A DNA stretch of 36,106 bases, from the NCBI GenBank assembly GCA_029557915.1, contig JAKQHS010000014.1:1-36106 (forward strand), in the 5' to 3' direction. Made by a program: the position numbers and the translations under genes. Below, in pieces: positions 8,294 through 16,081 of this stretch. Numbering within the stretch: position 1 is the stretch's first letter; each line of letters opens with the position of its first letter. The notes beneath the pieces were generated by a model that searched no databases, was not told where the DNA came from, and saw nothing but the letters and a program-made list of their open reading frames with translations. The stretch is from Bacteroidota bacterium (GTDB taxonomy: Bacteria; Bacteroidota; Bacteroidia; Chitinophagales; Saprospiraceae).

Positions 8294-8875
8294 TTATTCG
8301 CCATCGATTTCCAAGCCGTATTTTTTCAAAAGACCAGGCAAGCCGCCCGCCGAAAATTTCGCACCCCGCAACCGGTTCTGCTCGGGGTCGATGGTAAAAA
8401 AACGCGCCGAGCGGAAATCGGCTTTCTCCAGGTTGGTATGATAAAATATGGTCCGGTCCAGGTCACAGGATTCAAAGACCGCGCGGCTGAGATCCGCATC
8501 CGTGAAATCCGATTCTTTAAGACTGGAATGTCGGAAAACGGTTTCTCTCAGGTTCAGATTATAAAAAGAGGAAAAATCCAGGGTGCAATGGTCAAACGTC
8601 AGGTTGTAGATCAGGCTGTTGCAATCCTCCCAATGTAAGCCCAGGAGTTTGCAGTTTTTAAACCGGACCTCCCGGAATCCGGTCCGGGTCAATTTGCACA
8701 GGCTTGCATTGCAACCGGTAAATTCGCAGTCTGAAAAGATGCAGTCCGTGAAATCTGCATTGGAAAAATCGCATTGGTTAAAGGTGCATTCCCGATATTC
8801 CCCGGTTTCAAGGGCCACGGAGGCTTGGCCGGTTTTTTCAAATTTCTGATTCTGGATGAGGAGTGGTTTTTTCAT
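8294..8875 (-). CDS. Pentapeptide-repeat protein, Qnr-like
   Basis: The 193-residue protein is built from A(D/N)LxF-type pentapeptides along most of its length (CTFNQCDFSNADFTDCIF, then ADFRSARFF). These fold as a right-handed quadrilateral beta-helix. The size and the C-terminal tail (LRGAKFSAGGLPGLLKKYGL) resemble the Qnr proteins, in which a helix after the last coil forms the dimer. Qnr and MfpA bind DNA gyrase and protect it from quinolones or toxins. That role here is an inference from shape only. There is no signal peptide, so it acts in the cytoplasm. It is the first gene of a probable pair with the AraC regulator. A TAAATTTG promoter element lies eight bases upstream of the ATG. Confidence 0.85.
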   Translation of the reverse strand: MKKPLLIQNQKFEKTGQASVALETGEYRECTFNQCDFSNADFTDCIFSDCEFTGCNASLCKLTRTGFREVRFKNCKLLGLHWEDCNSLIYNLTFDHCTLDFSSFYNLNLRETVFRHSSLKESDFTDADLSRAVFESCDLDRTIFYHTNLEKADFRSARFFTIDPEQNRLRGAKFSAGGLPGLLKKYGLEIDGE

Positions 8876-9205
8876 TGGGAGGGCAAATTTAGGGGTTAAT
8901 ATCGCACGGGGGATTGCTCATGGGGAATTTCGCACGGAGGGCACAGAGACCACGGAGTGATTGATATTTTGATTGGGATTTATTTTCGTTTCCGCCACCG
9001 TAAAGATGGCCGCTCTGCTTTTCTCATCATAATGCCCCATTCTTTTCCTCCGTGCGCCCCGTGCCCTCCGTGCGCAAACATTAGCCCAAGGCTGTTTGAA
9101 ACTCCAAAGACAGCTCCCTGGATCAGCCCACCATCTCCCGGGAAAACACAAGTAGTAACTCCGGAACCGGGCTTATCTTTCGTCGCGAAAAAGGATAGGT
9201 AATTG
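8876..9205. other. 330-base intergenic region with a long-spaced inverted repeat
   Basis: No convincing gene is present. The region contains CGCACGGAGGGCAC at 8931-8944 and its exact reverse complement GTGCCCTCCGTGCG at 9061-9074, 116 bases apart. Both are embedded in related low-complexity phrases (CACAGAGACCACGGAG to the left, CCTCCGTGCGCCCC to the right). Similar 'cacggagg/cacagag' phrases occur between genes in many environmental bacteria. A weak TATCTTTC element at 9174-9181 could be the -7 box of the downstream membrane protein gene. Confidence 0.6.
8884..8891 (-). promoter_or_regulatory. Putative -7 element of the pentapeptide-repeat gene
   Basis: The minus strand reads TAAATTTG, a perfect match to the Bacteroidota TAnnTTTG element, eight bases before the ATG at 8875. 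No clear TTG -33 box was found at the expected distance. Initiation here would give an almost leaderless mRNA. Confidence 0.4.
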
Positions 9206-9937
9206 ATGAAGACAAACCGGTTTCTATACGACTACAGCGTGGTGGCTTTTGTTTTATTTTTTGCTTTTGCCTTATGGGCCTTCTGGCCAAGTTATTACTC
9301 ACACCTGGGAGATCAGGAGGAGGTCCGTTTTCATACCCATGGGATTGCCATGACCCTTTGGTGCATGATGCTCATAGGCCAGGCCTGGCTGATCCGGAAA
9401 AAGCGGTTCGTCCTGCACCGGCGCCTGGGACGCTTATCTTATATCCTGATGCCCGTGCTGTTGATCCTGACTCTGAACCTGATCCACCACCAGCTTTCAG
9501 GCCGGGGGGGATGGGATCCACTTTCCCTTTATTCCTTAGCGCTGATGGTCAACGCCACGATTGTCCTGGCTATTTTATACGGCCTGGCCATCTATCACCG
9601 GCGAAGGCCCCTGCTGCATGCGCGGTATATGCTGGCTACGGTGTTCCCCCTGTTTACTCCGGTGACGGACCGCCTGATCTATGCCCATTTCAGGCCCCTG
9701 CTGAATTACCTGCCGGTTTTGGAAGGCAGGCCCATTGCCCCGGTGGCTGGATTCTTGCTGGCAGACTTCCTTTTACTTTTTTTGGTGTACTGGGATTGGA
9801 AGACCCATCAGAGGCTGGATGTCTTCCCGAAGGTCCTGGCCCTCCTGGTGGTTTATCATTTTTCCGTTCTTAGTTTTTACCGCTTCGGCTTTTGGGAGCG
9901 CTTCGGGAATTGGTTCCTGAGTTTGCCCTTGTCCTGA
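9206..9937 (+). CDS. Multi-pass membrane protein with conserved histidines (DUF2306-like)
   Basis: The protein is 243 residues from the ATG at 9206; a TTG directly before it is less likely as the start. It contains about six or seven hydrophobic segments, beginning with SVVAFVLFFAFALWAFW. Between segments there are histidines in a pattern seen in small haem-binding or DUF2306-like membrane proteins: FHTHGIAMTLWCMMLIGQAWLI, and HRRLGRLSYILMP before the third segment. The function is not known. Haem binding is a guess from the paired histidines. It is convergent with the VOC gene, with only ten bases between the stop codons. No partner gene suggests a pathway. Confidence 0.75.
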   Translation: MKTNRFLYDYSVVAFVLFFAFALWAFWPSYYSHLGDQEEVRFHTHGIAMTLWCMMLIGQAWLIRKKRFVLHRRLGRLSYILMPVLLILTLNLIHHQLSGRGGWDPLSLYSLALMVNATIVLAILYGLAIYHRRRPLLHARYMLATVFPLFTPVTDRLIYAHFRPLLNYLPVLEGRPIAPVAGFLLADFLLLFLVYWDWKTHQRLDVFPKVLALLVVYHFSVLSFYRFGFWERFGNWFLSLPLS

Positions 9938-9947
9938 TCCCCTTCGT

Positions 9948-10319
9948 TTAGCGGTGCTGGTCAAACAGTATGGGGTTTCCGTCCGGATCGACCACCATAA
10001 AACTTGCCGGGCCGACGGTTTCCTCGTCCGCCGCCTGGATAATGTCTATATTATTATTTTTAAGCTCACGCTGGATCTTGCGCACGTCGTCAAATTCGTC
10101 CAGGGGATGGGCGTTTTCATCCCAACCTGGGTTGAAGGTCAGTATGTTTTTCTCGAACATTCCATGGAAAAGCCCGATCAGCGCATTGCCGTTTTTCATG
10201 ATGAGGTAGTTTTTTCCGGGGTCGCCGGCGAAGACAGAAAAACCCAGCTTTTCATAAAATTCACTGGAGGCCCTGAGGTCCCTGACGCTGAGGCTTACGG
10301 AAAAAGCGCCTAATTTCAT
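9948..10319 (-). CDS. VOC-family (glyoxalase/bleomycin-resistance-like) protein
   Basis: This 123-residue protein contains the two beta-alpha-beta-beta-beta modules of the vicinal oxygen chelate fold. It opens with LGAFSVSLSVRDLRASSEFYEKLGF and closes with PASFMVVDPDGNPILFDQH, where the expected metal-binding Glu/His positions lie near the end of each module. Members act as dioxygenases, lyases or drug-binding proteins, and sequence alone does not decide which. It has no signal peptide. The gene stands alone on the minus strand, 65 bases downstream of the Kelch-like gene's stop codon, and could be co-transcribed with a neighbour or independent. Confidence 0.9.
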   Translation of the reverse strand: MKLGAFSVSLSVRDLRASSEFYEKLGFSVFAGDPGKNYLIMKNGNALIGLFHGMFEKNILTFNPGWDENAHPLDEFDDVRKIQRELKNNNIDIIQAADEETVGPASFMVVDPDGNPILFDQHR

Positions 10320-10384
10320 AGATCGATGGATGAAATGATGTGAATATGAAATTACGCATATAAGGTGAAAAGGGGGTTGAAAAA

Positions 10385-11356
10385 TCAGTCATTCGTATTC
10401 GGCATACCATAGTCCGAGATTTTTTTCCAGCTTCCATTCTCAAGAATCCATAAGGCCAAAGGCGCATTATCCGGCCCCCCGCTTCGGCCATAGGTGACCA
10501 CTTGTTTCCGTCCTGCGTCATATCCAAACGCAATAGAGAATATGGATTCCCCGGCAATATTCGTCCAGTCCTGCCCATCCCAGGCCCAGGTCTGAGGGTT
10601 CTGTTTATTCACCGGATCAAAGGGGTCCTGGTTTCTCCATCCTCCGTGCAGAATGATCTTATCTGAGCTTTCATCATATGCCATGAAATGATAGAATTTA
10701 TTACCGGGGCTTGTCCTGCTGTTGATTTTTACCCACCGCAATCCATCAAATTCCCAGTGTTCCCAGGGTTTCTTACCTCCACCGTACAACACCACCTTTT
10801 TTCTTTGTTTATCGTATGTCATTGCGGAATGATAACGGATACCGGGTCCGGGAATATTCAAGGCAGTGGCTTTTCCGTCCCGGACCAGCCAGGTCAGCGT
10901 ATCGAGAATACCCCTTTCATTGGCTCCTCCATATATGATAAAGGCGTTTAAATGGTCGGCATATACCATCTGGTGGTGGTCCCTCGATTCCAGTCCGGTT
11001 ATTTTCGTTGATTTCCATTGGGCGCCGTCAAAGGACCAAAAGACCCCTCCCGGAGAATCCTGCTCCCCGTAACAATAGATATTGCCTGAACCGGGATGAT
11101 AGGCACATGGAAAAAAATCCCGTGATCCCGGACCGGAAGCTGGAATCATAGCCCATTGACTGTCCTTCCATTTCCAAACATTGCTCTCCGAGGAGTTCGG
11201 GCTGCTTTTGCCGCCTCCCAACAGAAGCATGGCCCGGGAAGGGGGAAAATAAACGAATACTCCATCCCGGATTCCGGGATACCCTTTTAAAGGATTGGCA
11301 GCTTGTCCAAAAATACCGGAGGGGATAAGGCAGAAAAAGAAAACGAGCTTATTCAT
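10385..11356 (-). CDS. Secreted Kelch-like beta-propeller protein
   Basis: The 323-residue product has a signal peptide (MNKLVFFFCLIPSGIFGQ, cleavage before Gln-Ala). Repeated motifs of the Kelch/galactose-oxidase central-domain type follow: AMLLLGGGKSS, YHSAMTYDKQRKKVVLYGGG, YHFMAYDESSDKIILHGG and FGYDAGRKQVVTYGRSGG. Each is followed by a Trp-rich strand (WEFDGLRWVKI, WAWDGQDWTNI). This predicts a five- to seven-bladed propeller outside the cytoplasm. There is no oxidase active-site signature, so a binding role is more likely. An eight-base-arm palindrome lies 23 bases upstream of the start codon and may be an operator. Confidence 0.82.
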   Translation of the reverse strand: MNKLVFFFCLIPSGIFGQAANPLKGYPGIRDGVFVYFPPSRAMLLLGGGKSSPNSSESNVWKWKDSQWAMIPASGPGSRDFFPCAYHPGSGNIYCYGEQDSPGGVFWSFDGAQWKSTKITGLESRDHHQMVYADHLNAFIIYGGANERGILDTLTWLVRDGKATALNIPGPGIRYHSAMTYDKQRKKVVLYGGGKKPWEHWEFDGLRWVKINSRTSPGNKFYHFMAYDESSDKIILHGGWRNQDPFDPVNKQNPQTWAWDGQDWTNIAGESIFSIAFGYDAGRKQVVTYGRSGGPDNAPLALWILENGSWKKISDYGMPNTND

Positions 11357-11378
11357 GTTCGATCAATAAGATTAATAA

Positions 11379-11395
11379 TGAATCCCTGGGATTCA
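11379..11395. promoter_or_regulatory. 17-base palindrome upstream of the Kelch-like gene
   Basis: TGAATCCC at 11379-11386 is mirrored exactly by GGGATTCA at 11388-11395, with a single T between. It lies between the start codon at 11356 and any upstream promoter, a plausible operator position. No regulator is identified. Confidence 0.35.
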
Positions 11396-11491
11396 ATTTT
11401 GATTTAGCTCAGTCTTATATTTTATGAAGGAAGTCCTAAAATAAGAAATTTTTCATCCCGGAACAAGAGGGGTGCATGTCGGTATGCAGGC

Positions 11492-11950
11492 CTATCGGGC
11501 TGGGGCCGGCAACATATTCCGGATGGCCGCTATTTTCCAACTTCCGTTTTGAAACACCACAATAAAGGTACTCCACATCTTCCTGGCCGCGCCGTCCGGA
11601 TTCTGTATTTCATACCGGGCATCTGCGATGGCATGCTTTGAATCGAGAAACCTGATTTTGTCTACGATGAGTCTTCGCGAGCCGGGGTTGCTTTCTGAAG
11701 ATAACAACATGCCCTTCACTGCTTCCCCGATACCCACCCGCCATTGACCCGAAGAAACCAACTGGTCCGCGTCAGGTGTTAAGAGATGTCTGAGCATGGC
11801 GGTATCACGCTTCTCCCGTGCAGAGGAATACTGATCGATCAGGGAATAAATTTCCTTTTTATCAGGGATGTCCTCGTTTGAAATGCCCTGGGCATAAGCA
11901 AAAAGTACGCATAAGGCATTAAACAGGGTAAGGAATAAAAACCGTTTCAT
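11492..11950 (-). CDS. Secreted NTF2-like (SnoaL/DUF4440-type) protein
   Basis: This 152-residue protein has a signal peptide ending AYAQ. An NTF2-like cone domain follows with the DUF4440/SgcJ-type pattern: an N-terminal helix IYSLIDQYSSAREKRDTAML, then LLTPDADQLVSSGQWRVG, and C-terminal strands AIADARYEIQ and TFIVVFQNGSWKIAAIRN. Proteins of this kind bind small ligands or act as isomerases or cyclases. Nothing here shows a specific reaction. The gene is preceded by an A/T-rich stretch of AATAATTAAA-like repeats and lies downstream of a P-type ATPase gene on the same strand with a gap of about 50 bases. Confidence 0.82.
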   Translation of the reverse strand: MKRFLFLTLFNALCVLFAYAQGISNEDIPDKKEIYSLIDQYSSAREKRDTAMLRHLLTPDADQLVSSGQWRVGIGEAVKGMLLSSESNPGSRRLIVDKIRFLDSKHAIADARYEIQNPDGAARKMWSTFIVVFQNGSWKIAAIRNMLPAPAR

Positions 11951-11952
11951 TG

Positions 11953-11985
11953 ATAATTAAATAATTAAAAATAATTAAATAAATT
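11953..11985. repeat. A/T-rich ATAATTAAA-like direct repeats
   Basis: Three spaced copies of ATAATTAA occur between the ATG of the NTF2-like gene and the stop codon of the ATPase gene. This is simple sequence and could either hold a promoter or be neutral. Confidence 0.5.
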
Positions 11986-12002
11986 CAGCCTGCTGACCAT
12001 TG

Positions 12003-14504
12003 TTAAACGGGGGTCCTCATTATAAAATTCTGTTTAATCATCTTTATGGTTTCGAGGATAAACAGCACTGCCAGAGCACCTGCAATGGCGAGGTTAAAAT
12101 GGCTGAATCCCGGGTAATCAAAGCTGAAGACCGTTCTGAGGTAAGGATGGTAGATTACCATAATCATGAGTGCAGTAGCAATAACCAGGATTACGAGCAA
12201 GGCCATATTTTTTTCCAGCAGTACGTCGATGTAATTCCGTGTTTTGGAAATGGTCGTAAGGATGAGAAAAATGTTTCCGAGGATCAGCGATGAAAAAGCG
12301 ATGGCCCGGGTTTCTCCATCGGTATGCCTTTCTTGCAGGGATAAAAAGTAAATGGCCAAGACCATGGCCATCAATAACAGGCCAACGGACGCGCTGCCAA
12401 CTATTTTTCCGAATCCAAAAAAGGGCTCCTCCGGATCGCGGGGAGGATGCTTCATGATGTCCTTCTCTTCCTTTTCGGATTCAAAAGCTATAGAACAGAC
12501 CGGATCCAGGATCAGCTCCAGAAATACAATATGCAGCGGCATTAAAAGGATGGGGAGTCCCGGGAAAAAGGCCGGTAGCAGGGTGAGTCCAATGATAGGT
12601 ATATGTATGGCAATGATATAGGACATTGATTTTTGCAGGTTGTCGAATATTTTACGCCCGGAGCGAATGGCAACTACGATCGAGCTAAAGTGGTCATCCA
12701 ACAAAACAAGGGACGACGCCTCCCTTGCTACATCTGTGCCTTTTCCGCCCAAAGCGATTCCAATATCAGCCGCTTTCAACGCAGGAGCATCATTCACCCC
12801 ATCCCCGGTCATGGCGACAATTTCGCCATTTGTTTTTAACGCATTGATTATCTGCAATTTTTGTTCAGGAACGATCCTCGCAAAAATGTTGACCGATTTT
12901 ATTTTTTCAGCCAGTTCGGACTCGCTCATATTTTTCAAGTCTGTTCCAGTCAATACAACCCCATCGGTGTTCATTCCTGCCTGTGAAGCAATGCATTTGG
13001 CGGTGGATGGATAGTCCCCGGTGATCATAATTACCTTGATGCCTGCTTCATGACATTCCTGAATGGCCCGGGGCACTTCTGGCCGGATCGGATCTTCAAA
13101 GCCTATTAATCCGATAAATTCAAATTCGTATGCTTGCTGGGTGTCCGGTATTTCTTTTTTATTCCATGCGGCTTTTGCCACTCCTAAGACTCTTTGGCCT
13201 TGTTCCGCCATTTTTTGAACCGTGGTTAAATGTTCCGATACCTCGGTATCATTCATTTTGCACAGAGAAAAAACAGCTTCGGGGGTCCCTTTACAGCTAA
13301 CCAGGTAGTGGTCCTCGTGCTTTGGTTTCAATACCCTGGTCATGGCGAATAAACGGGTACTCAGTGGATATTCTTTTACCAGATCCGGCAACAGGGCTTT
13401 TGGGATAACCCATTCATTATATCCTTTTCCTATTGCTTTTTCCATGGGGTCAATGGTGTCTTTTTGCGATGCGTGAAATGCATGGACCAATAATTCCCGG
13501 ATTTCAGGAGCCTTTTCCCTGAAAGATGATTTATTGAACATTTTATTATTCGCAAACAGGCTGGCCAATTCCATTTTGTTTTGAGTGATGGTGCCTGTTT
13601 TATCACTGCATAACACGGTGGCCGAACCCAGGGTCTCTATCGCCGAAGGCTTGCGGGTCAGTACATTTTTTTGGGATAAGCGCCAGGCGCCCAGGGCAAG
13701 AAAAACGGTGAGCACTACCAGGAATTCTTCCGGCAACATGGCCATGGCTGTAGCCAGCCCATTGAGCAAAGACTGCACAAAATTGCCCCGGGTGAAGTAA
13801 AAACCGGCGATCACCACAACGCTTAGCAGGGCTCCGGCGATAAAGAGATTCCGGATCAATGATTTCATCTCCTTTTGCAACCGGGTTTGATCCTGTTCGA
13901 TATGTTGAATGGATTTGCCTATTTTTCCAAATTCTGTATTACTCCCTGTAGTCTTTACTTCCATCAAGCCCTTTCCCTGGACGACCAGGGTGCCGCTGTA
14001 TACCGGGATGTTTGGTTCTTTTTCGTTATGAGTGGTCTTGGTGACAGGCAGTGATTCACCGGTAAGCAGGGATTCGTCGATAGTCAGATTTAAACCTTCG
14101 GATAAGATCCCATCCGCAGGTACCCGGTCACCTTCATTTAAGATGACCACATCATCCGGTACTACCTCCCTGCCTGCAATCCGGACCTCTTTACCATCCC
14201 GGATGACCAAAGCCCTGGGAGAAGAAAGTTTTTTGAGTGCATCGAGAGCACTTTCTGTTTTCTGATGCTGGTAGAAGGTGATGAAAATGATAATAAAAAC
14301 CCAACAAACCAGAATGATGCCTTCAGTATAGTCTCCCAGAATGATATAGAGGGAGCCACAACTTATCAGTAAAATAAACATAGGCTCCCTGATGACTTCA
14401 AGAGCGATATGCAGAATGTTTTTTGACTTGGAAGTGGGAAGTTCATTATATCCAAAACGGGCAATTCTGTCCGCGACTTCTTTGCTGCTCAGTCCCTTAT
14501 TCAT
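12003..14504 (-). CDS. Cation-transporting P-type ATPase (P2-like)
   Basis: The 833 residues follow the P2 ATPase plan. There is an N-terminal cation-ATPase segment (SSKEVADRIARFGYNELP), membrane helices at about 31-80, and an actuator domain with TGES at 148-151. The phosphorylation site is DKTGT with Asp301. The hinge is MITGDYPSTAKCIA followed by TGDGVNDAPALKAADIGIALG, and a C-terminal membrane block follows. Helix M4 has PEEF (258-261) instead of the PEGL typical of calcium pumps, and M6 reads LELILDPVCSIAFESE. This places it in a bacterial clade of uncertain ion specificity, so Ca2+ is only one possibility. The length is close to that of other bacterial P2 pumps. The ATG at 14504 gives a normal N-terminus. 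Confidence 0.93.
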   Translation of the reverse strand: MNKGLSSKEVADRIARFGYNELPTSKSKNILHIALEVIREPMFILLISCGSLYIILGDYTEGIILVCWVFIIIFITFYQHQKTESALDALKKLSSPRALVIRDGKEVRIAGREVVPDDVVILNEGDRVPADGILSEGLNLTIDESLLTGESLPVTKTTHNEKEPNIPVYSGTLVVQGKGLMEVKTTGSNTEFGKIGKSIQHIEQDQTRLQKEMKSLIRNLFIAGALLSVVVIAGFYFTRGNFVQSLLNGLATAMAMLPEEFLVVLTVFLALGAWRLSQKNVLTRKPSAIETLGSATVLCSDKTGTITQNKMELASLFANNKMFNKSSFREKAPEIRELLVHAFHASQKDTIDPMEKAIGKGYNEWVIPKALLPDLVKEYPLSTRLFAMTRVLKPKHEDHYLVSCKGTPEAVFSLCKMNDTEVSEHLTTVQKMAEQGQRVLGVAKAAWNKKEIPDTQQAYEFEFIGLIGFEDPIRPEVPRAIQECHEAGIKVIMITGDYPSTAKCIASQAGMNTDGVVLTGTDLKNMSESELAEKIKSVNIFARIVPEQKLQIINALKTNGEIVAMTGDGVNDAPALKAADIGIALGGKGTDVAREASSLVLLDDHFSSIVVAIRSGRKIFDNLQKSMSYIIAIHIPIIGLTLLPAFFPGLPILLMPLHIVFLELILDPVCSIAFESEKEEKDIMKHPPRDPEEPFFGFGKIVGSASVGLLLMAMVLAIYFLSLQERHTDGETRAIAFSSLILGNIFLILTTISKTRNYIDVLLEKNMALLVILVIATALMIMVIYHPYLRTVFSFDYPGFSHFNLAIAGALAVLFILETIKMIKQNFIMRTPV

Positions 14505-14645
14505 GCCCGCCGATATTGGTCTATTGCCTGCATCTTCACCCTTTGTATCGCCTGGTCGGCGTCAAACGAAGATAAAAACATCAGCTTAAATATCCCCCTG
14601 CCGGTGCATGAACCTGAACCTGCAGAACGACTTCATGGCATGTCC

Positions 14646-15212
14646 CTATTTTGGTTGGTATTTGGTCAAAATAATACCGCCGGGAAAAACCATCGATTTG
14701 ATCAAAACAAGGGGTCGAAAGGAGTCGATTAGATCAAAAACGGGTACTCCCTTCCCCAGGACCACCGGATTGATATAAAATTGATACTCGTCAATCAGTC
14801 CTTCTTTGATCAGGGCCGAGACAAAAGAAGCGCCTCCGTAGACCACGAGGTCCTTTCCATCTTGATTTTTCAGTGCATTGACTTCCTCAGCCAATGGGCC
14901 CTTTGCGAGTTCTGTATTGGGCCAGATGGATTGTTCCAGGGTCCTGGAAAATACTATTTTTTTCGCAGCCACAATTCTTTTTGCAAATTCAAACATCGGG
15001 TCTTCTGGTTTGGTATAGGTGTCCTGCCAAAAAGGGATATAATCAACCGCCAATTTTCTTCCAATCAAAATGGTGTCCGTGGAATCCAACAGTTCGATCA
15101 CATGCGGTTTGATCTCGTCCAAAGCCCAGGTCACCCAGGACTGTTCATCGTTCGGTCCGGTAGCAACAAATCCGTCAAGCGAAGTCTGCATTTGCAAAAT
15201 CAATTTTCTCAT
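14646..15212 (-). CDS. Dihydrofolate reductase-family (RibD C-terminal-like) protein
   Basis: This 188-residue protein fits the RibD_C/YyaP type of the DHFR fold. Landmarks are MRKLILQMQTSLDGFVATG at the start, DTILIGRKLAVDYIPFW, KIVFSRTLEQSIWPNT, a GKDLVVYGGASFVSALIKEG segment that should contact NADPH, and a closing IDEYQFYINPVVLGKGVPVF. Such stand-alone proteins are reductases of unknown substrate and are distinct from the true FolA encoded at 23587. It lies 75 bases downstream of the DUF998 gene on the same strand. It may therefore be expressed from the operator-controlled promoter in front of that gene. No separate promoter was recognised. Confidence 0.9.
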   Translation of the reverse strand: MRKLILQMQTSLDGFVATGPNDEQSWVTWALDEIKPHVIELLDSTDTILIGRKLAVDYIPFWQDTYTKPEDPMFEFAKRIVAAKKIVFSRTLEQSIWPNTELAKGPLAEEVNALKNQDGKDLVVYGGASFVSALIKEGLIDEYQFYINPVVLGKGVPVFDLIDSFRPLVLIKSMVFPGGIILTKYQPK

Positions 15213-15287
15213 GACCTCAATTATTAAGACCGGCCATCCTATCCGTCCTTGGAGGATCGGAGGTCCGGGGTTTGCACCGGGTTTATT

Positions 15288-15920
15288 TTATTGGGTTGTA
15301 AATATTTTTGCTATCACCAACAGCCACAGGATATAACAAAAGACGAGGATCCGGTTTGCATAACCACTCACTGCGATGACCCCCGCGGGAACCGAATCGG
15401 GAGGCTCGATGTCCGGACCCATAGGTATCCCGGCTTTTTTAAATCCGGAAATCATTACGATCATGGTCACAGCCATCAGGACCAGGCTGATCCAGGTGGA
15501 ATGGGCGGAATACAGAATGGATGATTTATGGATAGCCCAGGCATCCTGGCGGACCAGCTGGTAACTGAGGACCAGGGCGGCGACCGGCAAGGCGGGCACC
15601 CCTAAGGCGAAAGCGAGCCCGTGGAGTTTATGTTTTACATCAAAAGCTCCCCCCATAAACTCGCCGATGCCAGAAACAACAAGCAGGATCAGCGCAATCC
15701 TGGCCCAAATACCACCGACCTGATTCCATAACAAAAGGGCCAGAAAGAAGGTACTCAGGCTCCAAAAGACGAAAAAGGAGGTAATCAGCCATTTATGCTT
15801 TCCAAGGGCGTATTCGCTGATCATCCGCCAGCTCGGCTTGAATTCGGGGCTGACGAAATGCAGGATCAATAAACTAAGGAGGGATAAGAAACCGCTTCCC
15901 AGGCTAAGGTATGCCAACAT
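15288..15920 (-). CDS. DUF998-family membrane protein
   Basis: The 210 residues form about six transmembrane helices with the DUF998 pattern: an early HFVSPEFKPSWRMISEYALGK (outside loop with conserved Ser/Glu/Tyr), GIGEFMGGAFDVKHKLHGLA, and HSTWISLVLMAVTMIVM. The function of DUF998 is not established. The gene has one of the best-formed promoters in the window, overlapped by two palindromes, so it is probably under a repressor. It may form a unit with the RibD-like gene 75 bases downstream. The ATG at 15920 is 39 bases after the predicted transcription start. Confidence 0.88.
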   Translation of the reverse strand: MLAYLSLGSGFLSLLSLLILHFVSPEFKPSWRMISEYALGKHKWLITSFFVFWSLSTFFLALLLWNQVGGIWARIALILLVVSGIGEFMGGAFDVKHKLHGLAFALGVPALPVAALVLSYQLVRQDAWAIHKSSILYSAHSTWISLVLMAVTMIVMISGFKKAGIPMGPDIEPPDSVPAGVIAVSGYANRILVFCYILWLLVIAKIFTTQ

Positions 15921-15949
15921 ATTTTTTTATTTAATGGGTTTAATATAAT

Positions 15950-15996
15950 GCAACGATATGGTTGCAAATATAAATGCAACATTTTGGTTGCTCAAA
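15950..15996 (-). promoter_or_regulatory. Promoter with twin GCAAC-N6-GTTGC operators (DUF998 gene)
   Basis: On the minus strand a TTTG -33 box (15996-15993) is followed after 20 bases by TATATTTG (15972-15965), a perfect Bacteroidota -7 element. Two palindromes GCAAC-N6-GTTGC lie at 15976-15991 (between the boxes) and 15950-15965 (touching the -7 box and start site), 26 bases centre to centre. This geometry fits a dimeric repressor, for example of MarR or TetR type. The regulator is not identified in the window. Confidence 0.6.
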
Positions 15997-16044
15997 TATT
16001 TTGAAAGAAATTTTTGGCTCAACCTTTAATTACAGGATCATGCC

Positions 16045-16077
16045 TTCTTAATTCTTAATTTCTTTAATTCCTTAATC
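16045..16077. repeat. TTCTTAA heptamer repeat (second copy of the TTAAGAA family)
   Basis: TTCTTAATTCTTAATT and related units lie between the sdaA stop codon and the DUF998 promoter. The reverse complement closely matches the tract at 2211-2251. Confidence 0.75.
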
Positions 16078-16081
16078 ATCA

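Noticed and set aside
8918-9151. A 77-codon minus-strand frame in the intergenic region
   Set aside because: It is built on the CACGGAGG-type repeat phrases and has no domain or start signals.
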